A DNA stretch of 15,483 bases from UBA10205 sp964373815 (GTDB lineage Archaea > Iainarchaeota > Iainarchaeia > Iainarchaeales > Iainarchaeaceae): the NCBI GenBank assembly GCA_964373815.1, contig CAYJWI010000023.1, forward strand, positions 1 to 15,483. The letters run 5' to 3'. This document shows, one piece after another, positions 1 through 6,505 of this stretch. Under the pieces are notes generated by a model. The model was not told the origin of the DNA. It did not search any database and was given only the letters and a program-made list of their open reading frames with translations. Position 1 is the first letter of the stretch; every line of letters starts with the position of its first letter. The position numbers and the translations under genes are program-made.

Positions 1-4
1 TAAT

Positions 5-14
5 GATATATAAA
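5..14 (+). promoter_or_regulatory. Possible TATA box (distal, upstream of spt5)
   Basis: The AT-rich string gatatataaa looks like an archaeal TATA element and would place a transcript start near position 36. It could be an additional promoter for spt5, or belong to a gene or RNA that cannot be seen because the window begins here. No BRE or coding context confirms it, so this is a weak call. Confidence 0.25.
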
Positions 15-81
15 AACCGCAATCCCAGCTGTTTTTTATTTGCCGGGGAAGGTTTGCCTTGCGGTTTGCCCCAACCCAATG

Positions 82-91
82 CTTTTTAAAA
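82..91 (+). promoter_or_regulatory. TATA box of spt5-rpl11
   Basis: The string ctttttaaaa, preceded by caatg, closely matches the element ahead of rpl1 (tgctttttaaaa at 1800-1811) and resembles the one ahead of rpl44e. Archaeal transcription normally starts about 25 nt downstream, here near position 113. That gives a leader of about 58 nt before the ATG at 171 and excludes the in-frame GTG at 102 as start. The box is seen in sequence; its use is inferred from spacing. Confidence 0.55.
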
Positions 92-170
92 CATTTTCAA
101 TGTGCTTTTATCAGGATTGGGCTTTCGCTTCTACTGCTTCAATTCCAAGAAAAGTTTCCAGTGGTTTAAG

Positions 171-611
171 ATGATCTTTACTGTTAGGACTACGGTAGGC
201 CAGGAGAGCCTTGTCGTTGACATACTCTCGGGCAAGATAAGAAAGGACGAGCTCAACATTTACTCAATCTCCGTGATACCCGGGCTCAAGGGCTACATAC
301 TGATAGAAGGCGACAACGAGGTCACCATCAGAAGGGGCATAACCAACACCTCGCACGTGAAAGGAAGGGGGATTGTCGGCGGGGAAGTTCGGGTTGACGA
401 GCTCGGCGGGTTGCTTGAGGCAAAGCCGCTCATGAAGAGCATCAAGGAAGGGATGAAGGTCGAGATAATCGCAGGCCCTTTCAAGGGTGAGAAGGCAAAA
501 GTGATGAGGGTAAATGACACCAAGGAAGAGGTCACTGTAGAGCTGCTCGAAGCCGCGGTGAAAATCCCTGTCACTATACATGCTGAGCACATAAGGATAA
601 TCAAGGAATGA
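171..611 (+). CDS. spt5: Transcription elongation factor Spt5 (NusG family)
   Basis: A 146-residue protein with the archaeal Spt5 layout: an N-terminal NGN domain (about residues 1-85, starting MIFTVRTTVGQESLVVDIL) and a C-terminal KOW domain (about 90-125, with GMKVEIIAGPFKGEKAKVM). Spt5 pairs with Spt4 and clamps RNA polymerase for processive elongation; the KOW domain can couple transcription to the ribosome. The start at 171 is chosen because translation from it opens directly with the NGN beta strand; the longer in-frame GTG at 102 adds 23 residues that look non-coding and precedes the predicted transcript start. A gtggtttaag sequence sits just before the ATG. It is followed 50 bp later by rpl11, the usual archaeal neighbour. 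A secE gene, commonly upstream, is not visible in the window. Confidence 0.93.
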   Translation: MIFTVRTTVGQESLVVDILSGKIRKDELNIYSISVIPGLKGYILIEGDNEVTIRRGITNTSHVKGRGIVGGEVRVDELGGLLEAKPLMKSIKEGMKVEIIAGPFKGEKAKVMRVNDTKEEVTVELLEAAVKIPVTIHAEHIRIIKE

Positions 612-661
612 ATGCCGGGGCGAAAAAGAAAGAGGAAACATAAAAATCGGGGTTGGTTTGG

Positions 662-1150
662 ATGGCGGAGATTAGCGCATTGATTGAAGGCGGGAAGGCG
701 ACAGCGGGAGCGCCGCTCGGCCCGGCGCTAGGGCCGCTTGGGGTGAACATCGGCAAGATTGTTTCCGAAATAAACGAGAAGACCAAGGGCTATGCCGGAA
801 TGAAAGTGCCTGTTACAATTGAAGTTGACAAGCAGAAGAACATCAGCATCACCGTAGGTTCGCCCCCTATGAGCGCGCTCATAGTAAAGGAGCTCAAGGC
901 CGAGAAGGGCGGGGCCAACCAGCGCACCGATGCCGTTGGCAACCTCTCAATGGGCCAGGTGAAAAAGCTCGCTGAAATGAAGCTCGAGGCGCTCACTTCA
1001 ACCGACCTCTACTCCGCTTCGCGTGAAGTGATAGGCACCTGCAACTCGATGGCCGTTACCATTGAGGGCAAGAGGGCTAAGGAAGTGCAGCAGGAATTCC
1101 GCGACGGAAAATGGGACTCTTTTTTCGGGGCCGCGAAGAAAAAAAAGTAG
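662..1150 (+). CDS. rpl11: Large-subunit ribosomal protein L11 (uL11)
   Basis: A 162-residue protein. The signature near the N-terminus (GGKATAGAPLGPALGPLGVN, about residues 9-28) is the hallmark of uL11, and the C-terminal rRNA-binding domain is present (IGTCNSMAVTIEG near residues 124-136). L11 binds the GTPase-associated region of 23S rRNA at the base of the stalk, next to L10 and L12. The ATG at 662 gives MAEISALIEGG, which fits the family; the TTG at 653 would add three residues. The basic tail is short (AAKKKK). The gene is probably co-transcribed with spt5. It does not continue into rpl1: a minus-strand toxin-antitoxin pair begins 3 bp after its TAG stop. Confidence 0.96.
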   Translation: MAEISALIEGGKATAGAPLGPALGPLGVNIGKIVSEINEKTKGYAGMKVPVTIEVDKQKNISITVGSPPMSALIVKELKAEKGGANQRTDAVGNLSMGQVKKLAEMKLEALTSTDLYSASREVIGTCNSMAVTIEGKRAKEVQQEFRDGKWDSFFGAAKKKK

Positions 1151-1153
1151 TGC

Positions 1154-1546
1154 TTATCCGATAAAAATGCTGTTTTTTCCCTTCAAATGAAGGTCCTTTG
1201 TCACTATTTTTGCGTTGTTGTTTTCAGCCACTGTAGCTATTATGGCGTCAGCAAGGCTTGCCCTTTTGTGGTTTTTGCGCATTTCGATATGCAAAAACCC
1301 TGCAGAAACATATGCCCCGCGGTTCTCTAAGGGCGGCGCTGAAACGGCATTCATTGCAAAAATGGCTTTTTCGGGGTTTTCCCCAAGGCGCAAATACTTG
1401 CTCACGACCTCGGCAACAACAATGTTTGGGGTGATTATCTGGTTTGCGGGGTTCTCTATAATTTCACCGGCTTTTTTTCCTGCAGGTGTCCCGAAAAGAT
1501 ATTCTATCCAGGCACTGGAATCTATCACAAACTTACCTGTAGTCAA
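1154..1546 (-). CDS. vapC: PIN-domain toxin (VapC-like)
   Basis: A 130-residue PIN-domain protein, the typical VapC length. The expected acidic metal-binding residues are visible: D9 in FVIDSSAWIEYL, E46 in NIVVAEVV, D100 in RASLADAIIA and D118 in IVTKDLHLKG. VapC toxins are Mg-dependent endoribonucleases that cut tRNA or rRNA and are neutralised by the paired antitoxin. The start is set at a TTG at 1546, preceded by gaggaagata, giving MTTGKFVIDSSAW; upstream in-frame codons lie inside the antitoxin gene and a GTG seven residues before W13 is an alternative. It overlaps the antitoxin gene by 14 bp, implying translational coupling, and converges on rpl11 with a 3-bp gap. PIN assignment is firm; a specific RNA target cannot be read from sequence. 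Confidence 0.88.
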   Translation of the reverse strand: MTTGKFVIDSSAWIEYLFGTPAGKKAGEIIENPANQIITPNIVVAEVVSKYLRLGENPEKAIFAMNAVSAPPLENRGAYVSAGFLHIEMRKNHKRASLADAIIATVAENNNAKIVTKDLHLKGKNSIFIG

Positions 1547-1733
1547 ACCTATCTTCCTCTGTAAATGGCGAGTACTTGGTGCCCTTGTAGACGCCAAAAA
1601 AGCTCTTTCTCGGCTTTTTCACGTCCAATTGTACCTCCTCGCCCTCCTTTATGCCGAGTTCCTTGACCGCGTCTATGGGTATGCGTGCCATGAAAGAGCC
1701 GCCAATCTTCTTGACTTTCACAATCACCATCAT
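1533..1733 (-). CDS. vapB: AbrB/MazE-type antitoxin (VapB-like)
   Basis: A 66-residue protein with a SpoVT/AbrB swapped-hairpin DNA-binding domain at about residues 3-40: VIVKVKKIGGSFMARIP, then GIKEGEEVQLDV. The remaining C-terminal segment (KSFFGVYKGTKYSPF onward) would be the part that wraps the toxin. Such antitoxins bind and block VapC and repress their own promoter. Two ATG codons are adjacent (1733 and 1730); gggtggttta lies directly upstream. A TATA-like box at 1766-1775 predicts a very short leader. The gene precedes and overlaps vapC, the standard order for this module. Confidence 0.85.
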   Translation of the reverse strand: MMVIVKVKKIGGSFMARIPIDAVKELGIKEGEEVQLDVKKPRKSFFGVYKGTKYSPFTEEDRFDYR

Positions 1734-1765
1734 TAAACCACCCGTTAAACAAATTATACTTGATG

Positions 1766-1775
1766 TTATATTTAA
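1766..1775 (-). promoter_or_regulatory. TATA box of vapBC
   Basis: On the minus strand the sequence reads ttaaatataa. It lies about 37 bp before the first vapB ATG and would start transcription near 1744, leaving a leader of about 11 nt. The antitoxin probably represses here. It is divergent from the rpl1 TATA box only about 26 bp away, so occupancy of one promoter could affect the other. Confidence 0.5.
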
Positions 1776-1801
1776 TGGTTTTGGTTTTCCGTCCCGGGGT
1801 G

Positions 1802-1811
1802 CTTTTTAAAA
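1802..1811 (+). promoter_or_regulatory. TATA box of rpl1-rpl10-rpl12
   Basis: The string ctttttaaaa, inside tgctttttaaaaacc, repeats the motif ahead of spt5. A G/C-rich stretch (cccggggtg) lies just upstream in the position of a BRE. Transcription would start near 1833, giving a leader of about 75 nt. A separate promoter is expected here because vapBC separates rpl1 from rpl11. Confidence 0.6.
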
Positions 1812-1841
1812 ACCTTCGTGAATGGATTATAATTGATTAAA

Positions 1842-1896
1842 GCTCTATTTTTAGAGCCGATCCTTGGCTTTGGCCAAGGGACACCAATTCGTTGGT
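1842..1896 (+). promoter_or_regulatory. rpl1 leader with three consecutive hairpins
   Basis: Three perfect inverted repeats follow one another in the predicted 5' leader. They are GCTCT/AGAGC (1842-1846 with 1853-1857), CCTTGGC/GCCAAGG with a tttg loop (1862-1868 with 1873-1879), and ACCAA/TTGGT with a ttcg loop (1883-1887 with 1892-1896). The last ends one base before the Shine-Dalgarno sequence aggtaatc (1897-1904), which lies 3 nt before the ATG. L1 proteins in archaea are known to repress their own mRNA through an rRNA-like site. That this leader is such a site is inference; I did not recognise the L1 recognition loop itself. Confidence 0.5.
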
Positions 1897-1907
1897 AGGT
1901 AATCACA

Positions 1908-2627
1908 ATGGACAAGAAACAGGTACTTGCAGCACTGCAATATGCGCGCGCCCTCGGGAAGAAGAGGAAGTTCGACCAGTCAGTCGAGTTCATACTGAAC
2001 TTCAAGGGCCTCGATTTCAAGAAGCCCGAGAACCGCATAGAGGTCGAAGTGAAGCTCCCGCACGCCACCGGCAAGCAGACGGACGTGAAATCGCTTGTTT
2101 TTGTAAAGGACCCGAACTTTGCCGAGGAAATAAAGGGCAAGGTCAGCCGGGTCATAATGGATGCCGAAGTCCCTTCGCTCAAGAAGAAGGAAGTCGATCT
2201 GCTGATGAGGGACTATGATGTCTTCCTCGCAGAAGGCCAGTCAATCCTGAGCGTGGCAAAGCATTTGGGGCAGCAGCTCGCCCCCAAGGGCAAGATGCCA
2301 AGGCCCATACAGCCATCAGTTGCAAACCTCGAGCAGTCGCTTAGGAACATGAGCACTTTTACAAAGGTGGGCAACAAGAAAGGGAAGTTCATGCCGCTCA
2401 TACAGGTAATGGTTGGAAAGGAAAACTTCAAGGACGACGACCTTGCAGCTAACATAGTGGAAATTTACAACGCAATACTAAACCTTCTTCCCGGAAAAGA
2501 GGCGAATGTAAAGTCCTCTTACGTGAAGTTCACCATGGGCTCTCCGATAAAGCTCGGCGAGAAGATTGACGTTTCAAAAATGAATGCAGGCAGCCCTTCG
2601 GGCCCTGCCGCAGGTGGCAAGCAATGA
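1908..2627 (+). CDS. rpl1: Large-subunit ribosomal protein L1 (uL1)
   Basis: A 239-residue uL1, slightly longer than the usual archaeal form of roughly 215-220 because of a Gly/Pro/Ala-rich C-terminal extension (NAGSPSGPAAGGKQ). Family features include the N-terminal RNA-binding half with FILNFKGLDFKKPENRIEVE and HATGK, and the central LGQQLAPKGKMPRPIQP motif near residues 120-138. L1 forms the mobile stalk at the E site and in archaea also acts as a translational repressor of its own operon. The ATG at 1908 has a good SD (aggtaatc) with 3-nt spacing. Its stop overlaps the rpl10 start in an ATGA, so the two are translationally coupled. Confidence 0.96.
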   Translation: MDKKQVLAALQYARALGKKRKFDQSVEFILNFKGLDFKKPENRIEVEVKLPHATGKQTDVKSLVFVKDPNFAEEIKGKVSRVIMDAEVPSLKKKEVDLLMRDYDVFLAEGQSILSVAKHLGQQLAPKGKMPRPIQPSVANLEQSLRNMSTFTKVGNKKGKFMPLIQVMVGKENFKDDDLAANIVEIYNAILNLLPGKEANVKSSYVKFTMGSPIKLGEKIDVSKMNAGSPSGPAAGGKQ

Positions 2628-3508
2628 CATCGCACAACAGGAAATGGAAGGAGGCCCAGCTCAAGGAGCTAAAGGAGCTCGCATCCAAGTACAGCGTGAT
2701 AGCGGTCTCTGACATCAGGTTCTTTCCCGCATCGCTATTCCAGCAGATAAGAAAAAAGCTGCACGGACAGGCGGAAGTAAGGGTTTCAAAGACTAAAGTG
2801 ATAAGGAAGGCCCTTGCCGAAGTTTCGAAGACCAAGGTGCTCTCCGATTTCGCGCAGACGAACTGCGCAGTGATTTTCACAGACATGAACCCGTTTGAGC
2901 TCTTCGCTTTCCTAAAAAAGAACAAGGGAAAAGTCCCGGCAAAGGCCGGCGCAGTGGCAGAAGATGACATCTCCATTCCCGCGGGCGATACAGGCCTTCC
3001 CCCAGGCCCGGCCCTTAGCGATCTCAAGGCGGCAGGCCTAAAGGTTGCCGTGCAGGGCTCGACCATTGCGATAATGGAGGACAAGGTCGTCACAAAGAAG
3101 GGCGAAGCCGTGAGCGCGCCGGTTGCGGGCACGCTTGCAAAGCTGAACATCATGCCTTTCAAGGTAGGCATGAAACTTGTAGCGGCACTTGAAGGGACGC
3201 AGGTTTTCAAGGCGGATGTCCTGGACATTGATGTTGATGAAGTTTTTGCGAAGTTCGTTTCCGGCCACAGGAATGCGTTCAACCTCGCATTCAACGCGGC
3301 AATAACGAACAAGGCGACAATCGGGATGCTGCTTGCAAAGACATTCAGGGATGCAAAGGCCGTTGCGCTCGAAGCAAATTTCATGACTTCGGCCACGATA
3401 AACGACCTTTTGGCAAAGGCGGACAGGCAGGCAAAGGAGATAAAGGGCCACGTGAAGGAAGCAGCGGCCGCTCCAGAGCCTGCAGTTACTAAAACGGAGG
3501 GCGCTTAA
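2624..3508 (+). CDS. rpl10: Large-subunit stalk protein L10/P0 (uL10), lacking the usual acidic C-tail
   Basis: A 294-residue archaeal L10/P0. Visible parts are the N-terminal rRNA-binding domain (RKWKEAQLKEL; VRVSKTKVIRKAL), the archaeal-specific insert (IPAGDTGLPPGPALSDLKAAGLKV), and the helical spine that binds L12 dimers (about residues 222-280, with NLAFNAAITNKATIGMLLA). P0 anchors L12 to L11 and 23S rRNA. Archaeal P0 normally ends in an acidic segment and the same GLxxLFG tail found on L12; this one ends AAAAPEPAVTKTEGA with no such motif, consistent with its below-average length. It starts by ATGA overlap with rpl1 and is followed 32 bp later by rpl12. Confidence 0.95.
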   Translation: MTSHNRKWKEAQLKELKELASKYSVIAVSDIRFFPASLFQQIRKKLHGQAEVRVSKTKVIRKALAEVSKTKVLSDFAQTNCAVIFTDMNPFELFAFLKKNKGKVPAKAGAVAEDDISIPAGDTGLPPGPALSDLKAAGLKVAVQGSTIAIMEDKVVTKKGEAVSAPVAGTLAKLNIMPFKVGMKLVAALEGTQVFKADVLDIDVDEVFAKFVSGHRNAFNLAFNAAITNKATIGMLLAKTFRDAKAVALEANFMTSATINDLLAKADRQAKEIKGHVKEAAAAPEPAVTKTEGA

Positions 3509-3511
3509 TTT

Positions 3512-3520
3512 TTTATATAA
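3512..3520 (+). promoter_or_regulatory. Possible internal promoter of rpl12
   Basis: The rpl10-rpl12 gap contains tttatataa, whose centre lies about 25 nt before the rpl12 ATG. If used, it would give an almost leaderless rpl12 message. Extra L12 supply makes biological sense because several L12 copies bind each P0. The gene also has a strong SD (gaggtga, 3528-3534), which only a read-through transcript from rpl1 would carry. Inference from position only. Confidence 0.35.
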
Positions 3521-3540
3521 GCTAACCGAGGTGAAAAAAA

Positions 3541-3843
3541 ATGGAGTACGTATACGCAGCAATGCTCTTGCACTCTGCAAAGAAGGAAATAAACGAGGCA
3601 AACGTTTCGAAGGTGCTTGACGCGGCAGGCATAGGCGCCGACGCTTCAAGGGTAAAGGCACTCGTCGCTTCGCTCAAGGACATAAACATTGAGGAAGCTA
3701 TCCAGAAGGCAGCGGTAGCAGCTCCGGTTGCAGTGGCGGCAGGCCCGGCACAGGCAGCGGGGGAAGCGAAGAAAGAGCATAAGGAAGACGCAAAGAAGAG
3801 CGAGGAAGAGGCAGCTGCAGGCTTGGGAAGCTTGTTCGGATAG
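3541..3843 (+). CDS. rpl12: Large-subunit stalk protein L12/P1
   Basis: A 100-residue archaeal L12 (P1/P2 type, unrelated in fold to bacterial L7/L12). The N-terminal dimerisation and P0-binding helices are at about residues 1-58 (MEYVYAAMLLHSAKKEINE). A flexible Ala/Pro linker follows, then a charged segment and the conserved tail GLGSLFG that recruits translation factors. The length is typical. The SD gaggtga lies 6 nt before the ATG. The TAG stop sits inside the stem of a terminator hairpin. Confidence 0.96.
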   Translation: MEYVYAAMLLHSAKKEINEANVSKVLDAAGIGADASRVKALVASLKDINIEEAIQKAAVAAPVAVAAGPAQAAGEAKKEHKEDAKKSEEEAAAGLGSLFG

Positions 3844-3882
3844 ATGCAAATCTATCCCTGCTTTTTTCTTTTTTTATTTTAG
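3838..3882 (+). terminator. Hairpin plus T-tract terminator after rpl12
   Basis: A perfect 8-bp inverted repeat, GGATAGAT/ATCTATCC (3838-3845 with 3850-3857), closes on a GCAA loop and is followed by tgcttttttctttttttattttag. The rpl12 stop codon (3841-3843) is part of the left arm. Oligo-T tracts alone terminate archaeal RNA polymerase; the hairpin may add 3'-end stability. Confidence 0.7.
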
Positions 3883-3896
3883 CTATTATTCATTTT

Positions 3897-4259
3897 TTAC
3901 TTAAACATTGCCATTTGGCTTTTAGCCCGCCCAAAGTTTACTTCGGCTCTGCTGAAAATTCGGTTTAGTTCATTGTGCACTGCTTCGCGGGCACGTACGG
4001 CTTCATCAATTCTGGTTGAGCTCATCCCTTTTCCAAGCTCTTCCCAACCCCGGGAATTTGTGCCAGTGAGTTCGCCCAAGGAATCTGAAAGCATTTGTAC
4101 CTGTTTTGGTGTGAGCCTTCCAGCCCTCTGCATTTGCCTTCTGTAATCATCAAATGTTTCCAATGCTCTATTTATTCCTTTAAACCTGTTGCCACTTTTT
4201 TGAAAATTTCGGCGAAGTGCAGCAACCCTTCTGCTTTTTGGGCTTATTCTATTCCTCAT
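3897..4259 (-). CDS. Small basic protein of unknown function, downstream of the Lon-type protease
   Basis: A 120-residue protein I do not recognise. The first 45 residues are strongly basic (MRNRISPKSRRVAALRRNF), and the rest reads as mostly helical and amphipathic (MQRAGRLTPKQVQMLSDSL; DEAVRAREAVHNELNRIFSR). No signal peptide, membrane segment or metal motif is visible. The ATG at 4259 has a strong SD (ggggaggg) that overlaps the stop region of the protease gene 15 bp upstream, so the two genes are probably one transcript. That linkage is the only hint of function. Confidence 0.65.
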   Translation of the reverse strand: MRNRISPKSRRVAALRRNFQKSGNRFKGINRALETFDDYRRQMQRAGRLTPKQVQMLSDSLGELTGTNSRGWEELGKGMSSTRIDEAVRAREAVHNELNRIFSRAEVNFGRAKSQMAMFK

Positions 4260-4274
4260 CGTAAAAACCCTCCC

Positions 4275-6416
4275 CTACTTTCTTTTCTTTTTCACCGCTT
4301 TCGCGATTTTCTTCAAAGCGCGGCCTTTCGTACCCTTTCTCCCATTACCATTTTTGCCTCTGCGAGGTTTTTGTTTTGCCACAGGTTTTTTTGCTTTGGT
4401 TTCTTTTCCTGCCTTGAAAACCGCAAGCTCCTCTGTCCCCATGGCCACCGGGAGGTATTCGTTTTTCGCGTTATTTTTCTTAGCGCCTGCTGAATGGACA
4501 ATCCCAAGTATCAGGAGGACGAGCACGAGGATGAGTGCTATGAGGAAGAGTATCGCCGCAATCCACACAAAACCGGGCGCAAAGCTTCCCGGGATTTCAA
4601 TGCTTTTTATGTTTCCGCCTTCGGCTTTCCCGCTGGAAATTCCGGAGGTTGGGAGCGAGGCATATTCTGCGCGTATTTCCTTCGAGGCAGCAAAAACCTC
4701 GTTTGCGAGTATTGCGAGGCCTATGCCGCTCTTGAGGTTGTCCGAGGCGCTTGTGGGGAGGCTCCTTTCATCATAATAGTTTGCGGATGCGAGGTAGTAT
4801 TTCGCGTGGTCGAGGTAGAGCGTTGCCCAGCCGCCGTCAGAGCCATCCGATGCAAGGGCTTTTTCGACGGAGGTTATTCTTTCGAGGAGCATTTTGCGCA
4901 GCTCGTCATGGCTCTTCTCCTTTGTCACGAGCTCTGCTTCCGAGAGCGCCCTTGCCGAAACCGCGTCGAAGTAGGATGCCTCGAACCAGTTCGCGTCCTT
5001 TTCGAGCTTCGCGGAATCAATCCTTCTCGCTATGTCCTCTACCAATGCATTGTCCCCGATTTTTTTGATGTTCTGCTCCGTGTCCGCAATCGGCCTGTCC
5101 ATCGAGTTTGCGAATGCCGCAGGCCTTTGTGCGAGTTCGGTTGATTCCATTGCTAGGTTGTAGAAGTCCTTTGAAACGTCAAGCCATGCGACTGCGAGCG
5201 CGTATTCCTGTATCCTCCCGAATGCCTGCGCCTGGTTGTCCTCTTTCGTCCCTCCCACAACCACGGTCTGGTTTTTTGTCAGGCTGTCAACCGCGTTTTT
5301 TGCGTAAGTGTATCGCTGCTGCGCCGACGCAAACCACTCTATTCCGCCTTTCGGGGCCTGCGTGTCGAGGTCGTTGCGGAAGGTTTCAAGCTCCCTTTTG
5401 AGTTCTAGCAGCCTCAAATCGAATGCCTCTGAATTCTGCTCAAGCAGTTTGGGGTTGGCTGAAACCTCCTTGACCGTTATCGCGTTCACCCTCGCGAGGA
5501 ACGCGAGGTTTGCCGCGGAGTAGAGGTAGTTCTGCTCGCCGAGTATTTCCGCGCGCGAGAGCGTCTGCTCTGATGAGTTTAGTATTTCGAGCAGGTTGTG
5601 CGAAACGCTGGGGTCCTCTAGGAGCGAGGATGAAAGTGCGTTCCTTGCCTCGCCTTCCACCTGCTTTGCCTCCGCAATGTAGTTGGTTACAAGGTTCTTG
5701 AAAGAGCCGAGTGAATTTTCCAGAACGAGTTTTTCTGGTATGAATTCCGGAACCGCCTGGCTTGCTGAATTGACGTCTATGTCCTCTATCTTCGAGTTGG
5801 CGAGCTTTATCGCCTCGTCTATTGTTTCCACTTCAACGACTTTCACTCCGAAGTTTTTCTGGGCGTAATCGGGAAGGTTAATGCTCTTCACCCCTTCAGG
5901 GAGCTTTACAGTCTGAATAGCCTCGCCTTTTGGTATAAGAAAAAGCCTTGTGCCTGTCTTGCTCGCTTCCTTCGCTTTCTGGAATACGCCGCCCACAGGG
6001 CCCACCCCCCCGTCCTCGCTTATTGTGCCTGTTATGCTGATATTGTCAGGCACGTTCCTGTCTGTTAGCATGGAAATTGCAAGAAGCGCCATTGCTGCGC
6101 CCGCGCTCGGGCCCTCCACTACCGATGCCGGGGAATCTATTGTGAACTTGTAATCGTACGAGCTTACCTTGTTTGAAAAGTCCCTTGCCACTTTTATCGC
6201 GGTTTTCTCCGCGTTCTGCGTGGATGTTCCCACAAGCGGGGTCACTGCGCTCCATATCTTCCCCTCGCCGGGCTCTATTTCGAGGTGCAGGGTTGCGATA
6301 AGGCCCTCGCCTTCGGTTGTCACCGCGTATATTTTCATCGAGTCTTCAGTGACTACCGCAAAGGCGCCGTGCACGAGCATCGCAAAAAACAGCAGTGCAA
6401 GAAAAGCTTTGTCCAT
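4275..6416 (-). CDS. Exported, membrane-anchored Lon-type (S16-like) serine protease without ATPase domain
   Basis: A 713-residue protein. It opens with a Sec signal peptide (MDKAFLALLFFAMLVHGAFA, cleavage near residue 20). A Lon-type proteolytic domain spans about residues 25-220, with the Ser-Lys dyad S104 (EGPSAGAAM) and K147 (VGGVFQKAKEAS) plus the family segment ITGTISEDGGVGPVGG. No Walker motifs or AAA+ module are present. A long mainly helical region (about 230-600) follows, then one transmembrane helix (about 615-640) and a 73-residue tail very rich in Lys and Arg. The predicted topology is protease outside, basic tail inside. It resembles the ATP-independent archaeal Lon-like proteases (COG1750-type, from memory); substrates are unknown. 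The start at 6416 rather than the TTG at 6434 gives the signal peptide and lies about 27 nt from a TATA box. Confidence 0.88.
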   Translation of the reverse strand: MDKAFLALLFFAMLVHGAFAVVTEDSMKIYAVTTEGEGLIATLHLEIEPGEGKIWSAVTPLVGTSTQNAEKTAIKVARDFSNKVSSYDYKFTIDSPASVVEGPSAGAAMALLAISMLTDRNVPDNISITGTISEDGGVGPVGGVFQKAKEASKTGTRLFLIPKGEAIQTVKLPEGVKSINLPDYAQKNFGVKVVEVETIDEAIKLANSKIEDIDVNSASQAVPEFIPEKLVLENSLGSFKNLVTNYIAEAKQVEGEARNALSSSLLEDPSVSHNLLEILNSSEQTLSRAEILGEQNYLYSAANLAFLARVNAITVKEVSANPKLLEQNSEAFDLRLLELKRELETFRNDLDTQAPKGGIEWFASAQQRYTYAKNAVDSLTKNQTVVVGGTKEDNQAQAFGRIQEYALAVAWLDVSKDFYNLAMESTELAQRPAAFANSMDRPIADTEQNIKKIGDNALVEDIARRIDSAKLEKDANWFEASYFDAVSARALSEAELVTKEKSHDELRKMLLERITSVEKALASDGSDGGWATLYLDHAKYYLASANYYDERSLPTSASDNLKSGIGLAILANEVFAASKEIRAEYASLPTSGISSGKAEGGNIKSIEIPGSFAPGFVWIAAILFLIALILVLVLLILGIVHSAGAKKNNAKNEYLPVAMGTEELAVFKAGKETKAKKPVAKQKPRRGKNGNGRKGTKGRALKKIAKAVKKKRK

Positions 6417-6438
6417 ACAACCAATTCCATTCAATACC

Positions 6439-6447
6439 CTTTTATTC
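6439..6447 (-). promoter_or_regulatory. TATA box of the Lon-type protease operon
   Basis: On the minus strand the sequence reads gaataaaag, centred about 27 nt before the ATG at 6416. This predicts a leaderless transcript and supports that start codon. It lies in the 89-bp gap after the last paralogue of the smc operon. Confidence 0.45.
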
Positions 6448-6505
6448 GTTCTTGCCCGCCTTGTCCCTTCTCGGCTTTTTTGCTGTTTCTATTTCTTGTT
6501 TTTCC

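Noticed and set aside
102..170. An earlier GTG start for spt5.
   Set aside because: It precedes the predicted transcript start and adds residues unlike the NGN domain; the ATG at 171 begins exactly at the domain.
1547..1597. An earlier start for the PIN toxin.
   Set aside because: It would add 17 residues translated from the antitoxin coding region; the PIN core starts right after the TTG at 1546.
2530..3396. A 288-codon minus-strand frame across rpl10.
   Set aside because: It is antisense to a well-supported rpl10 and contains no family features.
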